Shown in pieces: positions 1-10,034 of a DNA stretch of 64,000 bases. The DNA is taken from assembly GCA_946894095.1 (NCBI GenBank), contig OX335642.1, positions 29,647,021 through 29,711,020 of the forward strand, written 5' to 3'. Below the pieces are notes generated by a model. The model did not search any database, was not told the origin of the DNA, and was given only the letters and a program-made list of their open reading frames with translations. The translations under genes and the position numbers were made by a program. Numbering within the stretch: position 1 is the first letter of the stretch; each line of letters starts with the position of its first letter. This stretch comes from Incurvaria masculella. Taxonomy: Eukaryota; Arthropoda; Insecta; Lepidoptera; Incurvariidae.

Positions 1-993
1 GACTTTGGTGGCGCCTCGCGCGAGCTTCGCAATAGGGCCCCGGCGAAGGGCCTTAAACCGAAGGCTAAGTAACTGCGCCGTCTTCGAAGTGCAAACATTC
101 GTGTACTTATTTTGTGATTTCAATTCACTAATATTACTGATAGCCAATGAACGAACATATAATTTTCTGTACTCTGTGCTTTAGTTACTTTGACATGTTT
201 ACTTATGCTGCTTTGTTTCAATATATTGTTTCCGCATGGAAAGGCAAAGGCCTTCGCTATACAGCCTTCTCGTACGTATTCATATTCTTTATGTATGTTT
301 CCGCTTTTGTGTTTCTTGGGCTGTTCGATTTACGCTATATTCACTTACAAAATAATCCGTGTATGAAAGATGTGTCTCTACTAAACATACTGAAAGAAGT
401 GTGTTTGTCACATAAATTACCGAATTGTTAGACACCTTTTGATATGAATTGCTCATCTTCACTGTTGCCTGCTGTACATATTTCTGTCGGATTATCCCTG
501 AATGGAAAGCGACTTAGCTACTTATTTGTTTCTAATTTTTTTACTGACTGTTTTCAGTGTGATCTGTACTATATTTTATTTTTCTATTTTGGTGCTTGGC
601 GAACATGTTCAATATGTGCGAACGTAATAATGTTATATTTTACATATGTTTTATGTCTCTTATTTATTTCTTTTGGCTACTTAGTTTATTTTGTTTAATG
701 CTGTTACACGTTATGTTTTGTGACTGCAGTTATGTCGTTGTCTATGTTTAAGTTTCACCATGTTTACTCTGCTCAAATTTATTGTGAAATCGACTGTATT
801 CTCTCATTACTTATGAGTTTCTTACTTGTCAATCAACCAGCGGGATGCAGTGACAGGTGCGGAAAGGCGCAATAATTAATTGGATTTAAGCGCTTTCTGC
901 AGATATTTTTTAACATTATTTATTATTATTAATTAGATTTATATTTATTATTTTGTATTTATCTTATATTTTAGTCTTAATCTTATAGTACTT
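1..993 (+). other. Probable LINE 5' flank or 5' UTR
   Basis: AT-rich leader in front of the LINE reading frame. Two short open frames (147-431, 444-698) are rich in Phe/Tyr/Leu and resemble no protein I know, so I do not call them genes. No zinc-knuckle ORF1 is visible here. Either the element lacks ORF1, or it lies left of the window, or this copy is 5'-truncated. A GC-rich stretch at 1-100 precedes the AT-rich leader and could be the element start or unrelated flank. Confidence 0.4.
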
Positions 994-3918
994 ATGTCCA
1001 ATGATGACTCTGATTCTGAATGTTACTACTGTGCTAACTCATCTATTTCTGACAGTGATGATGCTCTGGATTCCCAACCTCATCTCGGTGACACACTTAA
1101 TAATATTTTCTCCCAACATGCCAACAATTTTAATGTATGTCACATAAATGCTGAAAGCATTCCAGCTCATCATCCAGATCTCCTTGCGACCTTTACCAGC
1201 CAGCATATACATGCATGTCTTGTCTCTGAGACTGTGCTGAAACCAACGCTGCCTTCAACCTGTTACTCACTACCAGGTTTCCAATTGATACGTAATGATA
1301 GAACTAATAAAGGCTGGGGTGGTGTTGCCATCTACCTTAGAGCTAACATCTCTTTTAAAATTATTGATAAATCTCCTTCCGAATATTCTGGCTCTGCAGA
1401 ATATATATTGCTGGAACTTTCACTCAATCTGTCCAAACTTCTTCTCTGTGTTTTTTATTGTCCTCCTCAAATTAATTATTTCTCTCAGTTTGAAATTATC
1501 CTTGAAAAATATGTCTCGGAATATCAACATCTAGTTATATTAGGTGATTTTAATACATGTTTAATTAAAGATGATTATCGGTCCCGTAAGCTTCAAGCCC
1601 TAACTAGATCTGTAAATCTAGAGATTCTCCCACTTCAACCTACTTATCACATTCATGACTCCCACTCACTTCTCGATTTGATCATAGTTTCTCAGCCAGA
1701 TTTGGTAAGTGCTTTTGGCCAAAAAATTGCACCCGGTTTCTCTAATCATGATCTAATTTTTCTTTCTTACAATATAAAACCTCCTAAACAAAAAGCCCGT
1801 ATTCTTCTACAGCGTAATTTTAACAAGATGGATGCAGACGCCTTGAGAGAGGATGCAAGTAACATTGATTGGTCGTATCTATTAAGTTCTGATAGCATTG
1901 ATGAAAAGGTCACTATTCTGTCTACTGTGCTCACACAGCTCTATGACAAACATGCTCCTGTTCATCCTGTGCGTGTTAAGCATATGCCCGCTCCTTGGCT
2001 GAATACCGACATTCGCCGCATGATGGCAAAGCGTGATGCCCTGAAGCGCAAACATAAACGTGATCCTACCGAACATAATTGGGCTTTGTATAAATCTGCA
2101 AGGAATCGGTGTACACAGATGTGTAGAAATGCTAAACGCCGCCACATTAACAACTCCATTAGTGACTGCTCTCCTAAAGACATGTGGAAATTTTTACGCA
2201 CATTAGGTGTTGGTAAGTCTTCATCTGCGGCAAATCACTCGATTGACCTTGATGGGCTGAACCAACACTTCTCATCATCTCCTGTTTCAATAGACCCCGT
2301 ATTAAAAGCCAATACATTACGGCAACTACATTCTTCTCGGCTTGTTGATACAGATCCTTTCGTTTTCACCCAAGTTTCTGACTGTGAAATTAAAAAGATC
2401 ATACTTTCTTTAAAAAGCAAAGCTGTAGGTCCTGATGGTATGAGTCGTCAACTACTTGTCCCACTATTGGATAATATTCTACCTATAATCTCACACATAG
2501 TTAATTTTTCTCTATCGTCAGGTAATTTTCCTGCTTCCTGGAAACAAGCATATGTCATTCCCCTCCCCAAAATTTACTCACCTGTTGAGTTCAAAGACTA
2601 CCGCCCCATATCTATTCTCCCATTTCTCTCCAAGGTCCTGGAGCGTGCTGCTCACACTCAACTCACACAATTTTTAACACTTAATGATCTTTTAAGCCCA
2701 TACCAATCTGGCTTTCGTCCATGTCATAGTACAACCACAGCCCTTGTCAAAATCACAGATGATATTCGCTTTGCCATGGATGATCGTCAGCTGACTCTTC
2801 TGGTTCTGCTAGATTTCAGTAGTGCCTTTAATTCAGTTGATGCTGATATCCTCATTGCTACCTTGCATTCTCTGAATATTTCACAGTCAGGACTTGATTG
2901 GTTTTCTTCTTACCTTCGGGGTCGTCGGCAGTGCGTCCGGGTGGACAATGTCACTTCACTTTGGTGTGACATCACTGCTGGTGTGCCTCAAGGCGGTGTG
3001 CTTTCTCCTCTTTTATTCTCAGTCTTTATTAACTCCATTGTTGGACTCTTTCTTTCTCGCTTCCATTTGTACGCCGATGACTTGCAGTTGTATAGGCACT
3101 TTCGACTTGATGATGTAATATCTGCTATCTCTCTCATGAACATTGACTTAGATACTGCTCTCGATTGGGCTAGTCGGTTTGGACTATTAGTCAATCCATC
3201 AAAAACACAGGCTATCATAATAGGCTCTCACATGATGTTGGCTAAGTTGGATCGTCAAAGTCTGCCTCCCATTGTTTTTGACGGGATTGCTGTCCCTTAC
3301 AGCAAACATGTCAAAAACCTGGGACTCTGGATTGATGAAACTCTATCATGGAGTAAACAAGTCAGTGAAGTTAGTCGCAAGGTTTTCGGTAGCATGCACT
3401 CTCTCAAGCGTTTGCAAAACTTTATTCCTATCAACACTAAAATTACGCTCGTAAACTCTTTGTTGCTTCCCATACTTGATTATGCTGATATCTGCTATCC
3501 AGATTTAGATGAATACCTACTTAACAAACTTGACCGACTTCTAAACATTTGCATAAGATATATATATGGGTTGCGTAAGTTTGATCATATTTCTAATTTT
3601 CGCGCCTCACTTAATTGGCTTGACATTCGTAAACGCAGAAATACCCATGTTCTTTCCCTTCTCTTTGGTTTATTGAATAATCCAGCTGCTCCTAAATATC
3701 TTACTGATAGGATAGAACTCCTCTGTTCTCATGGCCTACCTCTCAGATCCTCAAATAATTTGCTTCTTGCTATTCCGGGACATAGTTCTTCATTCTACAC
3801 GGATTCTTTCGCTGTCAGCGCTGCGCGTATGTGGAACCAGCTTCCACTTGATGTACGCACATCTCAGTCAATTAATATATTTAAAGAGCGTCTTAAATGT
3901 CATTTCCTTACTTCCTGA
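994..3918 (+). CDS. LINE endonuclease/reverse transcriptase (ORF2-like), intact
   Basis: A 974-codon open frame of a non-LTR retrotransposon. It would nick target DNA and copy the element RNA at the nick. Residues about 45-260 form an apurinic-type endonuclease: N52, E79, an LGDFN motif at 183-187 (D185) and the SNHD motif at 250-253 with H252. Residues about 460-780 are the reverse transcriptase, with D607 in the first catalytic block (LLDFSSAFNSVD) and YADD at 693-696. The C-terminal ~150 residues contain the AARMWNQLPLDVR-type segment seen in CR1/jockey-group LINEs. No RNase H motif was recognised. The frame has no stop or frameshift, which is unusual here because nearly every other element is decayed. 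Start chosen as the first ATG of the frame; the Asp/Ser-rich first 40 residues are not conserved in any family I know. Probably CR1 group, but the exact clade is unresolved. Confidence 0.93.
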   Translation: MSNDDSDSECYYCANSSISDSDDALDSQPHLGDTLNNIFSQHANNFNVCHINAESIPAHHPDLLATFTSQHIHACLVSETVLKPTLPSTCYSLPGFQLIRNDRTNKGWGGVAIYLRANISFKIIDKSPSEYSGSAEYILLELSLNLSKLLLCVFYCPPQINYFSQFEIILEKYVSEYQHLVILGDFNTCLIKDDYRSRKLQALTRSVNLEILPLQPTYHIHDSHSLLDLIIVSQPDLVSAFGQKIAPGFSNHDLIFLSYNIKPPKQKARILLQRNFNKMDADALREDASNIDWSYLLSSDSIDEKVTILSTVLTQLYDKHAPVHPVRVKHMPAPWLNTDIRRMMAKRDALKRKHKRDPTEHNWALYKSARNRCTQMCRNAKRRHINNSISDCSPKDMWKFLRTLGVGKSSSAANHSIDLDGLNQHFSSSPVSIDPVLKANTLRQLHSSRLVDTDPFVFTQVSDCEIKKIILSLKSKAVGPDGMSRQLLVPLLDNILPIISHIVNFSLSSGNFPASWKQAYVIPLPKIYSPVEFKDYRPISILPFLSKVLERAAHTQLTQFLTLNDLLSPYQSGFRPCHSTTTALVKITDDIRFAMDDRQLTLLVLLDFSSAFNSVDADILIATLHSLNISQSGLDWFSSYLRGRRQCVRVDNVTSLWCDITAGVPQGGVLSPLLFSVFINSIVGLFLSRFHLYADDLQLYRHFRLDDVISAISLMNIDLDTALDWASRFGLLVNPSKTQAIIIGSHMMLAKLDRQSLPPIVFDGIAVPYSKHVKNLGLWIDETLSWSKQVSEVSRKVFGSMHSLKRLQNFIPINTKITLVNSLLLPILDYADICYPDLDEYLLNKLDRLLNICIRYIYGLRKFDHISNFRASLNWLDIRKRRNTHVLSLLFGLLNNPAAPKYLTDRIELLCSHGLPLRSSNNLLLAIPGHSSSFYTDSFAVSAARMWNQLPLDVRTSQSINIFKERLKCHFLTS

Positions 3919-4300
3919 TTGTTTCTTGTCACATTGTTCTAAAAAATCAAGAGTATTTTTTTTCACACTATTTATCAAATATATATATATATATATATAT
4001 TTTATGTGTAAATCTGTTCATATGTTCTAAAATAATATTTGTGTATTTGTATCTTAAATCTATTAATATTTTTAAGTGTATGTACATATTTGTATGTAAT
4101 TTATTTTAATATATAAATCCTTATTTTTAGGTTAGTTAATATTTTCGTTAATTCATTTTGTTTTACGTTCATTTTTTTTGCCCGCCTCACTGCACCTCTC
4201 CTACATCTCTAAGGTTGAATGGTAGAGAATGCCTTATGGCATTAATTTCCGCCTTTTTGTACCGTATGGCTGCAAATAAAGTATTTTTTCATTTCATTTC
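3919..4300 (+). mobile_element. LINE 3' UTR and tail
   Basis: 3' end of the LINE above. It contains an (AT)n run at about 3979-4000, then a conserved-looking segment with an inverted word (AATGCCTTATGGCATT at about 4228-4243). A polyadenylation signal AATAAA at 4275-4280 is followed by a short (CATTT)-like tail at 4285-4300. The AATGCC..GGCATT block followed by CCGCCTTTTTGTACC is one I know from lepidopteran LINE 3' ends. It does not end in a long poly-A, which fits CR1-like elements that end in short microsatellites. Confidence 0.75.
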
Positions 4301-4324
4301 ACCCTTTGGATACAGAACCATAAT

Positions 4325-4510
4325 AAAAAAAGATGGGCAGGAGTGGGGACTGAAACTCATCCGTATAGCGGCAACGTAGTTCTGGAGAACTGGAGTTCTC
4401 GAGTTCCAACGACGCGACACAGGACGAGTACAACGAACATTCGATGTTGTGCTTCCCGAATTTGTTAGCGAACTGACTGGACATGGAACTTGTGTGAAAG
4501 TGGACAACTT
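4325..4510 (+). repeat. Dispersed repeat J, copy 1
   Basis: Shares GAAACTC-TCCGTAT-GCGGC followed by an ACTGGCC-like word with copies at 15312-15480 (opposite strand), 55928-56060 and 60478-60650. About 150-190 bp are recognisable per copy, and they are too diverged for me to set ends. No coding potential. Family unknown. Confidence 0.5.
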
Positions 4511-5548
4511 TGTACCTTTTCTGGAAGCCTATGAAGTAATGAAGCTATTTCCATAATTTGTGTGTCACGTGTCATACTTTTTTTTAGTAATCCAAATAAT
4601 TCAAATAAAATAAATCCAAATTAGTCAAATACATTTTGTATTTTTTTTGCATAAACTATCATTTATGACCCTTTATTTCCAAGATCATGGATATTTTGAA
4701 TGCATTTCTTTTTTGAAGAAGTCTCTCATTTATCAGCTATTAGAAATTTGCTGATAAAATGCTCAAAGTGTAGTAGTTGCTTTACAATCATCATTTTTTC
4801 ATAATAACACAGAACATCAAAAAAACCTAAATAACTCCAAAACTATTGATTTTGGACCCTTATATTACTGTTGTTACTGTAAATTGAAAATTTAAATTGT
4901 TACAAATTATCTCTAGAATGACCGACCCCTTAGAAGGAATGTATCGAATTACCAAACATCCTGTATAAGCCAGTTTCGGTTGCCAGTCGTCTTCCCCATT
5001 TATTAATGAATGAATTTAAAAATGGCGCCACCTAGGCTTTGTTCAAGATATTGCGGTTATTCCATTTTCAAACGTTTGCAATAATGGCGCCATCTAGAAT
5101 CCTTTACAGAATTAATATAGTATAGAAGTAATAGATTCGAATACCATTGCTTCAAACAAACAAATAAAACAATATCGAATCCGGGACAGGGCCACCGCTT
5201 CCACTACACTAGCGCATCTCTCTCCCGACTCCTCACCAAAACAAGGAACTCTCTGATGAATCGTACGCCATATCAGCGGCCATTTTTCCTTGACCACTGT
5301 CCGACGCACGCGACAATACGACACAAAAACATGATGCATCGGCGAATTTCATGTTTTTAGAGTGGACTTTTCCGGGATTTCGCTTCGACGACGCTGACAC
5401 CGGTGGAAAAGTAAAGGGTTTCTATTTTCCTGGCACTTGAAATATAGCTTTAAGGGTCCATCGCTACGATGTAGGTAGCATCGAATGGAAGGCTTTTTTG
5501 TATACCTGAGTTAACTATTTCTTTAAATGTTCAGAGTAAATACGTACA
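4511..5548. other. No gene seen
   Basis: AT-rich. Contains a pair of ATGGCGCCA words at about 5020-5095 that are the same motif in the same orientation and may be a repeat remnant. The minus-strand frame at 5112-5339 has no recognisable domain. Confidence 0.5.
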
Positions 5549-5963
5549 TCTGAGCGGCTCGTAGCCTAGTGGCGCGGGGACTGGCCTAGCGTACCAGAGG
5601 CCCGGGTTCAATACCAACTTGCACCACTGTCTTTCTTTTTCAGAGTTCGATAAGTGCATTTCGTCACGAATGCGAGCTGCTCCATGGTTTGGAATCCATG
5701 TACAACTGTAGGTCCCCTTCCCCTACTAGGTTGTAGGGTTTAAGCCCGCCCGGGTTGGTACCATCGCATTAGATGAAAAGATGGTCGAAGCGGCAATGAA
5801 AAATTGTCCGTGTTTTCCATCCAATTCAATGTAGCCGTGCTCATAAAGGAAAGGTCCTGGCATGGCACCTAATTCCTTCGGGAATGTGGTATATTGGGCT
5901 AATATCATAACGGTAGTTGTGTGGTATTAGCCATCCATGTCAGGTCGCATGAGAAAAAAAAAA
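5549..5963 (+). mobile_element. tRNA-headed SINE, near full length (family B)
   Basis: Head GAGCGGCTCGTAGCCTAGTG at 5552-5571 contains an A-box (TAGCCTAGTGG), and a B-box-like GGGTTCAATACC follows about 35 bp later. Polymerase III would start at the head. The body carries GATAAGTGCATTTCGTCACG and the tail block GGTTGGTACCATCGCATT...TGGTCGAAGCGGCAATG...GTGTTTTCCATCC...GTCCTGGCATGGCACC, ending in an A-run. The same tail is attached to a 5S-derived head in other copies (for example 7301-7575 and 45619-45968). Confidence 0.85.
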
Positions 5964-6083
5964 TGAAGTGCTTATCTAGAATTTCCATGTTTATGTGCAA
6001 CATGTTTTATAAATACTAATATTATAAATGCGAAATTAAACCTGTCTGTCTGTTTGCGTGTTCACGTCTAAAGCTCAGAACCA

Positions 6084-6443
6084 TTTTTTTAAGTAACTGG
6101 ACATGGATGGCTGAACGTCAGATATTGGCCTACCACACCACATGGGAACTAGGTGCCATGCCAGGGCCTTCCGTATATTGCTCGACTACATTGAAATGGA
6201 TGGAAAACACGGACAATTTTCATTTCCGCTTCAACCAACGTTCATTCAATGCGATGGTACCAACCCGGGCGGGAATTAAACCTACCACTTAGTAAGTAAG
6301 GAAGGGGACCTACAAATTTACGTGGAATCCGAACCACGGCCTGAATCAACAGTTTAAAATGGTCACCCATCCAGAACCCAACCGCGCTCAGAGGTGCTTA
6401 CCCAGCTTATCGAATCGCAAAGCGCCACTGGGCTACCGAGACT
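6084..6443 (-). mobile_element. 5S-headed SINE (minus strand)
   Basis: Starts with a T-run (the A tail), then CTGGACATGGATGGCT and the family B tail read backwards. It ends in a head whose reverse complement has GGTAGCCCAGTGGCG followed by AAGCACCTCTGAGCGCGGTT and TTCTGGATGGGTGACC. The last words match the 5S rRNA C-box region. It interrupts the RTE-like repeat. Confidence 0.8.
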
Positions 6444-6529
6444 GACAAATGAGATGAAATTTGGTATATAGACAGTTTTAACCTTGGGAAAGGACATAGG
6501 CTACCTTTTCGGGCGAAAATTTAACTTAA

Positions 6530-7072
6530 GGTGGCCCAACCCGGCGGGCCTAACTCATTCGCGGGCACGGTACAAAACCGTGTTGTTGCGCTCTGGGACT
6601 TTCCCTGTTTCAAAGAATAAGACAGGCTCCGTGATCAGGGAGGTTGCAACATGTCCACAAAAAAGACAATGTGCATAGTGTATGATTTGGTAAGATTTAC
6701 GAAAATTTTAATTTCAAAACGACTTATAGCTAAAAGTAAACCACGACCGCTGTAGTCAAAAATCTAACAAAAACCAAATAGATTATAAATCTTGATTAAA
6801 TAAGCTATGTCTGATAACTAATCTTTTTAAGATGTTCTTACTTTATCATTGCGTAATCCACCTCCAAAGTAATTGTATAAAACGCGCGAAAAATGCAAAC
6901 TTTCGGACCTTATAACTTAGAAACCAAACACAATTTTACAATGCCAATGGTCATCAGACATCTAGTTCGATCAAATAAAGCTATTTTGAGCAACATTTTG
7001 GATCGCTGACAAGAAATATGGGCGTGATCTTCTTTCCCCTTTTGCATGGGGAGATGAGCGGGTTGGGCCACC
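6530..7072. mobile_element. TTAA-flanked MITE (piggyBac-like), copy C1
   Basis: Flanked by TTAA on both sides (6526-6529, 7073-7076). Terminal inverted repeat GGTGGCCCAACCCG. About 543 bp with no reading frame, so it is non-autonomous. TTAA target sites are diagnostic of piggyBac transposition, and the host repeat reads on across the insertion with a single TTAA. Related copies lie at 36724-36800, 37123-37667 and 37672-38205. Confidence 0.85.
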
Positions 7073-7246
7073 TTAAGTGGGTGAAAAGGGAACTCATAGA
7101 AGATACAATTTTAAGTTCAGCCCGACATCAGTCCGAAATGAAATTGACCCGAGCGGAGCCGGGTACCTCAGTTTGTAAGTTATGAAACATAGTGAACAAT
7201 TCTGGAAAATAAACAAGCGTGTTAATGGTTTGTTACATACCTAATG

Positions 7247-7278
7247 TACATATACATGTACATATACATGTACATACC
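7247..7278. repeat. ATACATGTAC microsatellite-like tract
   Basis: About three units of a 12-bp palindromic word (ATACATGTACAT). Confidence 0.7.
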
Positions 7279-7300
7279 TTACCTACCTATCAACCATCAG

Positions 7301-7575
7301 TCCCGGTAGTCCCCTTGCCGTTCTACAAACGAGGTGAAGCAACTCTGGGCGTGATCAGGTTCTGGATGGGTGACCGTTTTCGAAACCGTAGGTACCTGAC
7401 TTACTTGATCGTAGGATTAATCCCGACCGGGTTGTAACCATCGCACTGAGTGAACGACAGTTGAAGTGACAATTGCAATGGTCCATATTTTCCATCCAGT
7501 TCAATGTAGCAATTTCAGAAAGATCCTGGCATGGCAACAAGTTCCCATGTGATGTGGATGTCTAATGTCATGTAA
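7301..7575 (+). mobile_element. 5S-headed SINE, diverged copy
   Basis: GAAGCAACTCTGGGCGTGAT followed by TTCTGGATGGGTGACCG at about 7336-7378 resembles the 3' half of 5S rRNA. The family B tail follows (CCATCGCACTGAGTG, TTTTCCATCCAGTTCAATG, GATCCTGGCATGGCAAC). Confidence 0.75.
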
Positions 7576-8013
7576 GTAGGTGTGGTGTCAATTCGTGTCA
7601 TATGTTACCTGGAGGTGCCCGGTGTGCCGGAGTCCAGTTATGCGGGATTAGTTAAGCAACTACAATACAAGGCACTCAACACCCGAAATTGCATCATATA
7701 AAACTCGTGTTTATAAAAAAACTCACGGCTTTTCATGTGGCGGACATAACTCGGTTCGATTGCCTTCTTCACGTTTGGTATTCCGGAGTACTCGTTTGCA
7801 GCACGTATGGCAAAAAGACGTCGATATAGGAAATAGCAAAGGTGCTTATAGATGAGGAACAGCATACTTTAAGCGAGTAAGCACCCAAGATTCAGGAACT
7901 GGCCGACCAGACTGTTACGGTTGGTTTCGCTTGCCTTGTGGGTGCTCTCCCTAGTGGAAGTATACTTGCGCTGCTAGACCAACCAAGAGCCAAAATATAT
8001 CGTGCATAAGTAA
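7576..8013. other. No gene seen
   Basis: No repeat or reading frame recognised. The minus frame at 7638-7865 (75 codons) has no domain. Confidence 0.4.
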
Positions 8014-8409
8014 CCTGAGCGGCTCGTAGCCTAGTGGCGCGGGGACTTGCCTAGCATACCAGAGGCATGGGTTCAAATCCTCGCCGCTGCTCATGCATCA
8101 CTTTCTTTCTCATTCTGAGTTGGATAAGTGCATTTCGTCATGAATGCGAGCTGCTCCATGGTTCGGAACCCATGTAAACTGTAGGTGCCCTTCCCCTACC
8201 AAGTGGTAGGGTTTAAGCCCGCCCGGGTTGGTACCATGGCATTGGATGAAAATATGGTCGAAGCGGCAATAAAAATGTGTCCGTGTTTTTCATTCAGTTC
8301 AATCTAGCCGTGCTCATAAAGGGAAGGTTCGGGAATGTGGTGTATTGGGCTAATATCATAGCAGTAGTTATGTGGCATTAGCTATCCATGTCAGGTTGCA
8401 TAAAAAAAA
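8014..8409 (+). mobile_element. tRNA-headed SINE (family B)
   Basis: Near-complete copy: A-box TAGCCTAGTGG, B-box GGGTTCAAATCC, complete tail, terminal A-run. A short internal deletion lies after the GTGCTCATAAAGGGAAGG segment, where the TGGCATGGCACC words are missing. Confidence 0.88.
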
Positions 8410-8655
8410 CTAACCTCAAATACTGACCTGATCCAATCCCTGACGCTGGTAACGCAGCACATGATAAAATATTTCATATAGGACAGGCTACACCGAACCA
8501 ACAGAGAACCTGGGGTAGAAAGTTGGTGTGTACCATGGTTTGAACCTGGGTATGGGCAATGCTGCCGACCACGCCCCTTTAATGGGAATTTTGATTCGGG
8601 TGCAGCATGGGACTTCGTCGAGTCACTTCAAACGTCGACGAATACCTTAAGCCTC

Positions 8656-8726
8656 GTTGCTAATTGGAGCAGGCCAGTCCCCGCAAACAGCACCCGTTCA
8701 CGAGCTTCACGCCGGGCACAGCCATC
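8656..8726 (+). repeat. Dispersed repeat K, copy 1
   Basis: About 71 bp nearly identical, in opposite orientation, to 20431-20501. Shared words include GGAGCAGGCCAGTCCCC and CGCCGGGCACAGCCAT. Identity is high compared with most repeats here, so one copy moved recently. Confidence 0.8.
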
Positions 8727-9473
8727 GCCTCTCTCAACCATATATTAAGGAAAAGAGGATACCCGAACCCAGCGTCACCGCAAACAAGGACCTTACAACG
8801 ATGAATTACTCCGGTGACATCGAGAAAATTTCATAAACCTTTGTACGATTTAGTTTTAATACTGTTATTCCTGTCATTAAGTACTACAGTGACCTCTAAA
8901 TCAAGATACAAAATACAATAACATGTTAATTCTTACAGCTAATAATAAAACAACCACACTGAAAAAAAAAACACCGGTAGCACTCCGGGAGTGCCGGCAG
9001 AAGTGAAAACTTTAGTATTAACGTTGTGTTTAATTATAAGTACCAAAATACTATCATTTATGAGGTAGAATACAATGTTTATTTATTGCGCTATCGTACA
9101 CAAATATGACAATTTACATGTTATTATTCATAATATTATATCGTTATTTATTTATATATTACATTAATTTTTATCTCTTAGAACAATCAACTTTCATCCA
9201 TAATTTCGACGACTTTTTCACCATCGTTATTACCAGAATCATCATCGCAAATTTCTAAAACTGATACAATCGGTTTATGATAGCTGAAGTAAGAAACAAA
9301 CAGTTTTGATTCGAATCGATGGATGTTTGTTACTCTTTCACGTAAAAACTACTGAATGGATTCTAATGAAACTTTACAATAATATAGCTTATACATCAGA
9401 ATAACACATAGGCTACAATTTATAAAGATATTGTGCCCATGGGCTTAAGAACTTTCACGGGGCTGCGAAAACG
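8727..9473. other. Likely transposon debris, unclassified
   Basis: No open frame. CACCGGTAGCACTCCGGGAG followed by TGCCGGCAGAAGTGAAAAC at about 8972-9009 looks like the edge of a repeat, but I see no second copy in the window. Confidence 0.3.
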
Positions 9474-10034
9474 ATGCCAGTAGCGCTACTTCACACCAAG
9501 GGGAGCGGGGCCGGGGGCAGGGCGGGCGGTCCGACGGGGGCGGGTGCGGAACAAAAAGTGCTCAGCGCCGCTAAAGAAGTTTTCACTTCAATCTTACGCT
9601 TTTTCGATCAGCATCACGTGACCCTGACGCGAGTTTGGAAGTTTTTACCCATCCAACAAAAAGTGCTCAGCGCCGCTAAAGAAGTTTTCACTTCAATCTT
9701 ACGCTTTTTCGATCAGCATCACGTGACCCTGACGCGAGTTTGGAAGTTTTTACCCATCCAACAAAAAGTGCTCAGCGCCGCTAAAGAAGTTTTCACTTCA
9801 ATCTTACGCTTTTTCGATCAGCATCACGTGACCCTGACGCGAGTTTGGAAGTTTTTACCCATCCAACAAAAAGTGCTCAGCGCCGCTAAAGAAGTTTTCA
9901 CTTCAAAAAACAGTGAATCTAACTGTAGTTCCTATAACAACCACCATCTTGCAACGCTAAGTAAATCGATTACTCTAACTGAGTTAAATCAGTTATGGAT
10001 GGCTAATACCCCACAACTACCGTTACGATATTAG
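9474..10034 (+). CDS. Repetitive open frame of unknown status (186 codons)
   Basis: I do not recognise this protein. Residues 10-26 are Gly/Ala-rich. Residues 27-61, 62-96 and 97-131 are three identical 35-residue repeats starting QKVLSAAKEV, with a partial fourth at 132-145. The DNA unit is exactly 105 bp, a multiple of three, so the expansion keeps the frame open. The last ~40 codons run into repeat E and a SINE fragment, so at least the C-terminus is transposon-derived by chance read-through. No homologous domain, no promoter seen. May be a fossil or an artefact of in-frame tandem duplication; a real gene is unlikely. Confidence 0.3.
   Translation: MPVALLHTKGSGAGGRAGGPTGAGAEQKVLSAAKEVFTSILRFFDQHHVTLTRVWKFLPIQQKVLSAAKEVFTSILRFFDQHHVTLTRVWKFLPIQQKVLSAAKEVFTSILRFFDQHHVTLTRVWKFLPIQQKVLSAAKEVFTSKNSESNCSSYNNHHLATLSKSITLTELNQLWMANTPQLPLRY
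9553..9905. repeat. Exact 105-bp tandem repeat, ~3.4 copies
   Basis: The word GTGCTCAG recurs at 9558, 9663, 9768 and 9873, spacing 105 each time. The copies appear identical by eye, which implies very recent duplication or homogenisation. The array breaks at 9905 where repeat E starts. Confidence 0.95.

Larger units (their letters stand above)
6012..7180 (+). mobile_element. LINE-like 3' end (RTE-like), split by two insertions
   Basis: Three collinear pieces: 6012-6083 (AATATTATAAATGCGAAA, CTGTCTGTCTG), 6444-6525 (GATGAAATTTGGTATATAGAC, GGAAAGGACATAGGCTACC) and 7077-7180 (GTGGGTGAAAAGGGAACTC, GACCCGAGCGGAGCCGGGTA). Read together they give the 3' region of a very common lepidopteran repeat whose words I recognise; RTE assignment is tentative. 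A SINE sits in the first gap and a TTAA-flanked MITE in the second. Confidence 0.7.

Noticed and set aside
147..698. Two short membrane-protein-like frames
   Set aside because: Hydrophobic only because AT-rich DNA encodes Phe/Leu/Tyr; no family resemblance.
7219..7437. 72-codon frame
   Set aside because: Spans a microsatellite and a 5S-headed SINE; chance frame.
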